From contig NC_081407.1 in the NCBI RefSeq assembly GCF_030272615.1, positions 439,917,213 to 439,981,212 on the forward strand: a stretch of 64,000 nt of DNA, given 5' to 3'. The first letter of the stretch is position 1. Every line of letters begins with the position of its first letter. Origin of the DNA: Cryptomeria japonica. Lineage: Eukaryota > Streptophyta > Pinopsida > Cupressales > Cupressaceae. The position numbers were made by a program, and so were the translations under genes. This document shows, one piece after another, positions 56,106 to 64,000 of this stretch. The notes under the pieces are model-generated. The model made no database searches, had not been told where the DNA came from, and was given only the letters and a program-made list of their open reading frames with translations.

Positions 56106-56907
56106 TGTTGGAAAATGCACACTCCAATGAGACATTGTAGGCGATTGAAGGTATTTTAATTGATGGCAACCTTACAATCATGTGATACTGGCAGGCAGAC
56201 ACAGGCACCGACACCGACTGACTCTACATCGACATACAAATCACCTGCACCGAAAAGGAAGATCACCGACATGTTGGCCGACAACAATTTTGTATAAATG
56301 TATTTTTGTAATTAATTGTAAAATCTTTTGTAAGTTGACATGGTAGATTGTAATATGACTCATATATGTATGAGATCATTTTAGATCATTTAGGAGATGA
56401 GATATGATAGAGTGTGAAGTATGAAAAGAAGGTAGCAGACCTAACATGCAAATTATTGGATAAGGGTTTATGTATGTAGCAGAGCTTCAACTGGTATTTA
56501 ATCTGGCATAGTAGATGCTAATCTAAAGTAGTACAAGACATTGGATTAGCTTAATCCAATTTTGTAAGTCAGTGTGACTTCTTTTGTAATTGAGCAGTGA
56601 GCTCTAGGCACTTGGCCTTCCTACATGTGCAGGCCCCTATTGTAAGCAATAATATTCTCTTATTGGCTAGTAAGAGAATATTGTGGGTCACAAATCCTAC
56701 CGAGGTTTTTACCACACCAGGTTTCCTCGTTAAATATTGTGTTATGGTGTGCTTTTCATATTGTAGTTGTTATTCTTATTTGCTGCATTATTTCTAATTT
56801 ACTGGTACACATTTTTAATATGTTTTTCATGTTATAAGTTTAGAAAATTATTAAACCGGTCAGATACTGATTCATCCCCCCTCTCAGTATCTTTGGGAAT
56901 CGTAACA
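56106..56907 (+). repeat. Element C 3' LTR (802 bp)
   Basis: TGTTGGAAAATGCACACTCC to CGTAACA (CCTAACA expected). Followed by TSD AAAAC, identical to the five bases before the LTR at 44137. No primer site follows, confirming that it is a 3' LTR. Confidence 0.93.
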
Positions 56908-57431
56908 AAAACATCTCGCAACATCCTAGTAATGTGTAGAGTACATGTTAGCATGATACCGGTCCATAACCTAGATAGGTACCAGACCTATTCAGGGTCC
57001 ACCACGCCAAAGCAATGTCTTCAAGTAGTTGAATCACGATCAAAGAACATCTTCAACATCCTAAAAGCCATCTAGAAGTTGCACCAACACCAATTATGCA
57101 TCCAGTCAGGAGTCCTCAAAGAAAGCTCTACTGATAGAGTCTCAAACCAATGTCGGTAAGGGTTTACAAGAGTGTATGATAGCATCTGATTACCAAGTTA
57201 ATACCAACTAACCAAAATGTGCTCCAAAAGCACGTACCACATGTAACCAAACATATTCCGTAGATCCAAACATGCTGGAAGTGTCTAACAGTTAGTCTCT
57301 TCTGTCGGTAACACTAGATCTTCTATTGGTAACCAAAACTTGTCTGTCGATAACCAATCATAATAGCTACTGTTGACATCAATGAAAAAACATCAATGTA
57401 GCACATAATCAATTAATCTATGATGCCAACA
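56908..57431 (-). repeat. Copia LTR fragment, right part (continues 43931-44136)
   Basis: Continues the minus-strand LTR interrupted by C. Ends GTTGACATCAATG-AAAAAACATCAATG ... GATGCCAACA at 57431, which in element sense is TGTTGGCATC ... CATTGATGTCAAC, the start of a J/F-type LTR. No polypurine tract follows on the right, so it may be a solo or truncated LTR. Confidence 0.55.
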
Positions 57432-57647
57432 ATTACAACACAAAATTATATTTTCAGAGGTTAAAAGGGAATTTCAAAGATCTATATTTCACAACGCAAC
57501 CAAGAGAATAGAGCAGCACAATGAAGTGAACGAATTGGAAATCTAAACCAAGATTATAGCAATCTGAAGGGAAATTCTTCCACTCAGTTGTGAATTAAGG
57601 TATTTATCTATTTCGTGAAGATATTAGTTTTAAACCCTAGATTCAAA
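57432..57647 (+). other. Spacer upstream of the element K ORF
   Basis: A-rich sequence, no coding signal. Near its end AAGGTATTTATC (57597-57608) matches the motif just before the ORF2 start in A, B and D. Confidence 0.5.
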
Positions 57648-60230
57648 ATGGCAGGGGTGTCTGGAATTGCTACCTCGTTGGTTGTTGAGATCAAGGATAG
57701 AGCCATACCTGTTTTCAAGAAACACCCTTTCAAGTTTGCTGAAGATGATTTGAAAGGAGCATTTTATTTGGTATCCTATGGTGTTCTTCACAATGAGGAT
57801 ATTAAGGCATACATCCATTGTGATCTTGAGGAGCTTGGCAATTCTGATATGCTGACCCTATATAACAAACATTTGGCAAATAGTTTGGGAAACCTCAAAC
57901 CAGAATATAAGATTCTTCAGGACAAGGGTTTTTTGCAGTTTGTCTATTTTCCATTGTTGAATAAAGTAGAGTGGATCTGATATATCCTTAGTCGAGTTCA
58001 TGATGAATTCATATGGCTTGATAGGCCTCACAAGATCACTAAATAGGCAATTCAAGCTATGACATGCCTAAGTGAAATCGGTGAAGTATCTACCCTAAGA
58101 AAAGTATCAAACAACACAGTGATAGCCACTACCGGTTCCAAGTTCGACAACAGAGCAATGACCATCAATGACATTTTGGAGCATGATGTGAGGTTTGCAT
58201 CGATGGTGGTTGGTTACAAAGTCTATCAATCAAGTAGATATAACTCCATCTTCGAAACTGCCATATATACAACATATTAGATGCTCAAGGATGATATGAG
58301 GTATGATCTATGTATAGTCCTTCTGAATAAGCTGATGAATAATTTGAAGAAAATTAAGCAAGACAAGCACACCTTTAAGTATGGATCACTTCTTATTTTC
58401 TTGGAATTATATTTCTTGAATGAGATACCCAGTGTAAAAGGAAATGTCTAATAGGCCAATGATAGACCAGTGGTAATGTAAATCAAGGAAGGATTGTGGG
58501 GAATAGGAGATGCCACAATGAGAATGTTGGCATTATGGGGCTATTTCAAAACCTTTCAAGCATCCATGAAGAGAAGAGAAAGAATCCCTAAGGAGATTGT
58601 GGAGAAGTATGAGAAAACCATTTTCTTCATGGTTGATAAGATCAATGTCAAATGGAAGTCATTGAGCCAAGGACAGTATGGATTCTTCCGACGGGCTATG
58701 AAGTTGATGCATTCACCCTTGATGTCTATGCTCAACATTTGTTGAGCCAACAAGTTGATGAAAAATAAGTTAGATTTGGTACTTTCAAGGAGAAGGACTT
58801 AAGCTTACATCAGAAGTTCTTTGAACCAGCTTGGAAGTGGAAGATCAGAAAGGAAGTAGAGGTGGTGGTAGAAAAGATGGGACTAACAAAGGAAGCTATG
58901 CAAAGAGAAATAGCTTCAAACATTCTAAGAGAAGAGGATGTGATCAAGTTGCAATATAAAATGACATCCTCATCTGATGGGCAACCCCAACCTAGTAAGT
59001 CTACAGATGTCTCCAGTTTGAAGAAACTAGTACCTCCACCAAAGCCCAAACCAACAATATCTACCGATGGAGTGGATAAAAGGAAAAAGGAGAAGCCTTG
59101 TAGGAAGCATATTGTAGAGGAAGAGACAAAGTCCAATGAAGAAGTCCAAGAGGTTAAAAAGACTACAACCTATGCTCATATAGTCCGGAAGCCATCCGGT
59201 GATGCTCCACCTCCAAAGAAGTCAAAGACCCAAGGAGATCCATCCGGAAGGTCAAGAGGGAGCAAAAAGAAAAAATATAAGATTTATGAAGCCCTTAAAT
59301 CTAGTAATGTTAAGATTATTCATCCTAAGTCTCTAGAAGAAATAAAGGATGAAATTATTAAGGATGGTAACCTGAATAATCTTGCTCTATACTATGAAAA
59401 TGCAGATGATAATTAGAGGAGAGAGTTAGAGGAAGCAATTTTTCATTATATGAATAAATTTAGTAGAGCCTTAATTGAATTATCATCTGAGTTACCAAAG
59501 GAATTGTATGATATTTTGGATATCCGAAGAAATACTGCTTACCGGAAAGATGAGGAAATGCAAGAGTATGTTTTGGTTAATTCTTGTTCGGATATTTCTA
59601 GAGAAGAAATCAGTAAATTACTAAAGTTGGCCAAAGAAAAGTTCAGAAGTAAGAAAAGGGTCAACCGAATAATGATCGGTAAAATTGATGAAGTTGCCGA
59701 TGAGACTGAGCAGATGATAAAAGAATTTTTACTTGAGTAAAAATATGAGGTAAATCAACCTCAGGTTAGCACCCACTCGATAGTGGACATTCATAAAGAC
59801 ACTTCCATTCCAGAAGTACATGTAGAGGTCTCTGGTGATGCTACTTAGGACCCTCCTAAAATTGAGGTAATTGCAGAAATGATAGAAGAGGAGATTATGA
59901 AGGCTAAAAAGAGTGTGGATGCAGAGGTTGAGAAGGAGAAGAGTAATGAGAAAATAGAGAAACCTCTGGTAACCATGATTGTGGAAGTTTTTACTATCAA
60001 AGGTAAGGAGATTGATGGAGAGGATGAATTTTCTCATGGTCTGGTTGATTTGAGCACACTTTCCCCTCTTCAAGCATTGATACTTTCCACCCAAGCTTAG
60101 ATTAAGGCAAGTGAAGATTTGTTGAAATCTTAGTCAGAAGAAAAATAAGTTATTACTCTTTCCACTAAGGTTTTTGAGAAATTATTACCCAATTTTGGTT
60201 AGGACTCCAACGCTTCTCCCTTTGAAAATA
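57648..60230 (+). pseudogene. Divergent ORF2 relative (element K), broken and 3' truncated
   Basis: Starts MAGVSGIATSLVVEIKDRA. Blocks in the same order as ORF2 of A-D: KAYIHCDLEELGNSD and GNLKPEYKILQDKGF near 57810-57940; FIWLDRPHKITK near 58005; VSNNTVIATTGSKFDNRAMTIND near 58090; RYNSIFETAIYTTY near 58230; MNNLKKIKQDKHTFKYG near 58335; a basic linker with KKKKYKIYEALK (about 59260); DEIIKDGNLNNLALYYENADDN, LPKELYDILDIRRNTAY and the IMIGKIDEVADET block (about 59670). Stops and frameshifts throughout (57978, 58044, 58278, 58450-58480, 58743, 59414, 59738, 59847, 60098). Identity to A-D is low but collinear, so this is a separate lineage with the same protein. Its gag, LTRs and ends are not in the window; F truncates it at 60230. 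Confidence 0.75.
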
Positions 60231-61259
60231 TGCTGGTATTTTGGATATGTTGATATGGTTTTGTCATTGATGTCAACACCTGTCATCACTTGTCAGCACT
60301 TATCAGCACTTGGAGATCTTTGGTTATGTTCACCAGCAAGTTAGAGACTTATGCACAATCACTAATGTTTGGTTCACCGACAGATTATATTGTTCACCGA
60401 CACTTGGAATGACTTGGAGACTACTTGGTTATGTCAAAAACATTATTCGATCACTTGGTTTTGGTGATTTGGTTATTTGTTGTTACTGGAAAATAGGTCC
60501 AGGATATGCACTAGTAGACATATCTATTCCAGATTAGCATGACATGTTATGGAGATGATTTATTATTATTGTAAATGCATTGAGTTGACATCATGCATCG
60601 GATATTGATTTAATTGTAATTGAATTTATTGTAATATCTTTTAGTGAGCGGACCTATTCAATTGGTCTTAGGTTATGGTATAAATGTATGCGATAGGAAA
60701 AGGATTTTTAATAAGGTATATGCGAAAAAAGAAGAGCTATACACACATACATCATTTGAAGGTTGAAGGAAGGTTTTTGTGAAGGAAATCAGAACTAGAC
60801 CGGTACTGAATCCAGCATATGAAGATGCTATTTTATGGAGTACATTATCATTGGATTTAACCTTCCTATTGTAGTTAGTGTGACTCTCATTTTGTGATTG
60901 AGTAGTGAGCTCTAGGCAGCTGGCCTTTTTGCATGTGCAGATTCCATATTGTACACACATACTATCTGTAGTAGTATCATTTGATTGTGGGTAAGGCTTC
61001 CCACCATGTTTTTTTCCCTTACAGGGTTTCCACGTACAAATATTTGTGTTATGTGTTGTGGATTTTATTGCCTTTCTGTTTCATGCATTAATCTTTATCG
61101 GTACTGCAATTAACTGATAAAACTATCTACTGACACAAAGTTTGGTTTACCGGCATTAAGCATTAAGTTTTGGTTAAGTTAATTTTGGTTGAATTATTGG
61201 ACAATTGATTCACCCCCCCCCCCCGCCCCCTCCCTCTCAGTTGTCTCTGGGACCTAACA
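60231..61259 (+). repeat. Element F 5' LTR (1,029 bp)
   Basis: TGCTGGTATTTTGG to GGACCTAACA. The C-rich tract before CTCAGTTGTCTC is CCCCCCCCCCCCGCCCCC-like. U5 (about 60840-61060) is strikingly similar to U5 of A: GTGAGCTCTAGGCAG-TGGCC and TGTGGGT-A-A--TCCCACC stretches. Confidence 0.9.
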
Positions 61260-61260
61260 A

Positions 61261-61274
61261 TTGGTATCAAAGCT
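61261..61274 (+). other. Primer binding site and leader, element F
   Basis: TTGGTATCAAAGCTT (one change from TGGTATCAGAGC), then GTCCTCTTTTTGCAGAAGTTTAACAACATGAGGA-type leader that matches the leader of A-D (GTCCTCTATTTTCAGAAGCCTAACAACTTGAGGA). Confidence 0.88.
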
Positions 61275-61316
61275 TAGTCCTCTTTTTGCAGAAGTTTAAC
61301 AACATGAGGAGATCCA

Positions 61317-62652
61317 ATGTCTTCTAACTATTTCAAGAGGGACAGTTTGAAACTTGATGGAACTAACTATGGCATATGGAAGATCAGGATGGAGACAAAT
61401 TTGAATTGCATTCGAAAGGACATATGGGATGTTACAAAGAATGGCTATACTACTGCTACTCAAGGTCAACCTAATCCACCAACCTTGGCTAAAGATGAGG
61501 AAAATGATTCCAAAGCAAGAGAAGCACTTTTGAGTGCATTGTTAGATCAGCAAGTCATGGGATTATCAGACAGATCTACTGCTAAAGCTATTTGGGACAA
61601 ACTAGAAAAACTGAATGAAGGAGATTCCATAGTCAAAATTGCAAAACTTGAATGCTTCTGGGTCAGGTATGAAAGTCTGAAAATGGAAGAAGAAGAAATA
61701 ATTTCGGCTTTTATGGAAAGAGTAAATGAAATTGTTTTGGGTATACAATATTGTGGAGGAACCTTAAGTGAAGATGAGATTATTTCTAAAGTCTTAAGAG
61801 CTTTGCCACGAGCATATAAAATGAAAGTTACTTCTATAAATGAATTGAGAACAATGCCCAAAGCATCTGTATCTAGAGACACCTTGGTTGGAAAACTTTC
61901 AGCTTTTGAACTTGAGGAATTTGGTCTTATTACTACTATCAAGATAGATCTAGCTTTCAAGCCATCATCATCATCTGCATCATCATCATCATCATCATCA
62001 TCTGAGAAATCTGATTGGAAAGCCTTCTATGCAAGAGAACTTGAAGAACTTGAAGCACTATTTGCAAGGAAAATGCCTAAAGGTCCAATTGGAAGTAAGT
62101 ATGAAGGCAAGGCACCCTTTAAATGTTTTAACTATAATAAGATTGGTCATAGGGCTTCTATATGTCCTGATAGACATGCAAGATTAAGAGAAGAAGATAA
62201 AAGAATATATAAGCCTAACCCTGATTATCAGAGATACAAGTTTAAGAAGAATAGAGACATATCTTGTAACTATGCTGATGAAGGAGTTACTGATGATTTT
62301 GATGAGGATTCAACAGATAATGGATGTGCTTTTGTTGCTATAACAGAAGATCAACTGACACCTACTGTTCAAATGGTAGAGCAAGCCTTGGCAGCTAAAG
62401 TTGAAGATAAGGATGAATGGATTATTGATTCAGGATTTTCACATCACATTACTAGTGATAAGAGTAAATTCTTAACCTTTTAGGAATACAATGGAGGTCT
62501 AGTAAGATTTGGAGATGATAAAGCTTGTTTGATCAAAGGAAAATGCACTATATCTTTTGATGTTAAGCACAATAATGATAATGTTTACTATGTTGAAGGT
62601 TTGAAGCATAATCTTTTGAGTGTTGGTCAATTAGTTGAGAAAGGATTTTAGT
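61317..62652 (+). pseudogene. Gag and protease of copia element F
   Basis: ATG at 61317 (MSSNYFKRDSLKLDGTNYG). 388 codons open to TAG at 62481: capsid motifs KLDGTNYGIWKIRM, FMERVNEIVLGIQ, RDTLVGKLSAFELEEF, a poly-Ser stretch, a zinc knuckle CFNYNKIGHRASIC with its second Cys changed to Tyr, and protease site WIIDSGFSHHI (Asp-Ser-Gly kept, CSHHM altered). Stops at 62481 and 62650 (LVEKGF-stop, as in J). Nearly intact. Confidence 0.93.
61963..62002 (+). repeat. (TCA)n repeat encoding poly-Ser in Gag of F
   Basis: About 12 TCA/TCT triplets; J has a shorter, non-repetitive Ser/Pro/Ala stretch at the matching place. Confidence 0.9.
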
Positions 62653-63640
62653 TACAATTCAAGAATGTTAAATGCAAAATCTTAAACAGAACTGGTTTGG
62701 AAATTTCCACCGGTAATCAGACTAGAGGTAATATCTTTCATTTGAAGAACAATGAGAAAGCATGTTTTCTTGCACATATTGATGAAAGTTGGTTATGGCA
62801 TAAGAGACTTTGTCATGTAAATTTTGATTGCATTATGAAAATCATTACCACTAAGGCAGTAAGAGATTTACCTAAGATTGTAAAACCTCACAATCCGGTA
62901 TGTAAGGAATGTCAATTTGGAAAACAAGTTAGAGCAACTTTCAAGAGTATTCTAGAGAAATCTAACAATGTTCTTGGTTTAATTCATACTGATTTATGTG
63001 GTCTAGCAAGAACTAGAAGTATACAAGGAGATAGGTATTTTATGCTAATCATTGATGACTATTCTAGAATGTGTTGGATTACTTTTCTCAAGGAAAAATA
63101 TGAAGCATTTGGGAAATTCAAACTATTCAAGGTGACGGTAGAAAATGAAGCCGGTAAGAAAATCAAGTGTTTGAGATCAGATCAAGGAGGTGAATTCACA
63201 TCTAAAGAATTTAATACATTCTGTGAAGTGAATGGGATTAGAAGACAATTATCAGCACCCCAGACACCCCAACAGAATGGAGTTGTGGAAAGGAAAAACA
63301 AAACTATCTTGGATCTAGCCAGAAGTATGATATTAGAAGCAAATCTACCTCATATATACTGGAGAGAAGTGGTCAATACAATAGTTTATACATTCAACAG
63401 AGTTTACATCAGAGGTGAAACTGGTAAGACCCCTCATGAACTATGGTTTGTTAATACTCCTACTCTTAAAATATTTTAGAATATTTGGAAGTAAATGTTA
63501 TATTAGAAGAGATGAGTATATTGGAAAATTTGATCCTAGAAGTGATAAGGAATATTTCTTGGCTATTCATCTAAGAGAAAGGCATATAGATTTTTTAACA
63601 AGAGATTGTAGAAAATTGTTGAGAGTGCAAATGTGAAGAT
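62653..63640 (+). pseudogene. Integrase of copia element F
   Basis: HKRLCHVNF ... CKECQFGK zinc-binding part, catalytic DDE intact: LIHTDLCGL (Asp), SDQGGEFTS (Asp), QNGVVERKN (Glu). YWREVVNTIVYTFNR and TPHELWF follow. A 1 nt insertion near 63475 shifts frame (63479 stop), another shift occurs near 63560-63640. More intact than J's integrase, in which the first Asp is lost. Confidence 0.92.
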
Positions 63641-64000
63641 TGATGAACAATTTAGAGAAAATTCAAGGTACACGGACTCTGAACCAATAATAGAGATAAT
63701 CACAAATGAACCTAATGTGAATACATCGGTACAAAATGGTGATCCATTTGCATTGGCATCATTTGGAGATTCAACAATCACTGAAGAACAACAACAAGTA
63801 AAAACACCCCAGTATGTAAGATTGAATCATTCTAAAGATCAGATAAATGGAAACAAATTTCAAGGAGTTATGACTAGAGAAAGATTGGCAAATGAAGAGG
63901 TATGTCTTATTTCTCAAATTGAACCTACATCAATTAATGAGGCATGTGAAGATAAATATTGGATTAAAGCTATGGAAGATGAATTGGAACAAATTGAAAG
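63641..64000 (+). pseudogene. Integrase-RT linker and start of RT, copia element F (cut by window end)
   Basis: VKIDEQFRENSRYTDSE, then [53 protein letters not shown], collinear with J and G. The window ends before the RT catalytic core. Confidence 0.9.

Larger units (their letters stand above)
44137..56907 (+). mobile_element. Element C: full-length A-type pol-less copia-like element, split by D
   Basis: Interior 44944-49999 plus 55971-56105, LTRs 44137-44943 and 56106-56907, TSD AAAAC on both sides. Element length without D is ~6.8 kb. It carries the best-preserved ORF2. D (50000-55970) sits in the 3' non-coding tail, between ORF2 and the polypurine tract, with its own TSD ATCAG (49995-49999 and 55971-55975). 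Confirms that LTR, primer site, gag, ORF2, PPT and LTR form one unit without any pol gene. Confidence 0.95.
60231..64000 (+). mobile_element. Element F: Ty1/copia retrotransposon of J's family, 5' part
   Basis: 5' LTR, tRNA-iMet primer site, Gag, protease, integrase and the start of RT on the plus strand, running off the window. LTR and protein similarity place it with J. Inserted in element K; left flank AAATA is the expected TSD, the right copy lies outside. Confidence 0.93.

Noticed and set aside
55971..56907. A separate fifth A-type element represented by a 3' tail and LTR
   Set aside because: TSDs show it is the 3' end of C: D's ATCAG on both sides and C's AAAAC flanking 44137 and 56907.
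57615..57980. Independent small gene
   Set aside because: Its sequence is collinear with ORF2 of A-D, and the frame continues past stops to 60230.
1..64000. Host protein-coding genes, rRNA or tRNA genes
   Set aside because: No exon-like structure, tRNA cloverleaf or rRNA stretch could be supported; all recognisable coding is retroelement-derived.

Overview
The window is intergenic DNA from a land plant with a large, repeat-rich nuclear genome; no host gene is visible. Evidence for a plant: Ty1/copia elements primed by initiator-Met tRNA, a Tat-lineage-like Ty3/gypsy element with an extra RNase H and a tRNA-Asp-like primer site, and an antisense plant mobile domain. A gymnosperm or another giant-genome plant is plausible, but the sequence cannot settle it. 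Nearly everything is LTR retrotransposon, mostly decayed by C-to-T/G-to-A nonsense changes and small indels, and nested in several layers that matching target-site duplications (TSDs) allow to be unpicked.

Layout. 1-6152 (+): element A, a pol-less copia-like element with a gag-like ORF and a ~1,076-codon ORF2. 6153-~9669: 3' part of a gypsy element (H) with an antisense plant mobile domain and a 3' LTR. ~9670-10496 and 38163-38822 (-): two halves of an old copia element (G), split by a very large gypsy element (I, 10497-38162, +, TSD AGCAT/AGCAC). I has ~6.8 kb LTRs, each enclosing a ~1,200-codon reading frame, and an internal gag-PR-RNaseH-RT-RNaseH-INT region. That region is itself split by an almost intact copia element (J, 20388-27087, -, TSD CTTAC). 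38823-~43930 (+): element B, an A-type element lacking its 3' end. ~43931-44136 plus 56908-57431: a minus-strand copia LTR split by element C. 44137-56907 (+): element C, A-type, TSD AAAAC, itself split by element D (50000-55970, -, A-type, TSD ATCAG). 57432-60230 (+): element K, with a divergent ORF2 relative. 60231-64000 (+): 5' part of a copia element (F) of J's family, running off the window.

How the parts fit. A, B, C and D form one family: ~0.8-0.95 kb LTRs, tRNA-iMet primer site, a coiled-coil gag-like protein with four CCHC zinc knuckles, then a large ORF2 of unknown function with a conserved TATA-like box about 145 nt before its start codon. No protease, integrase or reverse transcriptase is present. 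Their U5/leader sequence, polypurine tract and a PPT-flanking inverted repeat match those of autonomous copia elements F and J in the same window, so J/F-type enzymes probably mobilise them in trans. The second highlight is the LTR-embedded reading frame of gypsy element I, which a TATA-like site just downstream would place in U3. Coordinates were worked out by eye from repeats, TSDs and reading frames; similarity statements are by eye, not computed.
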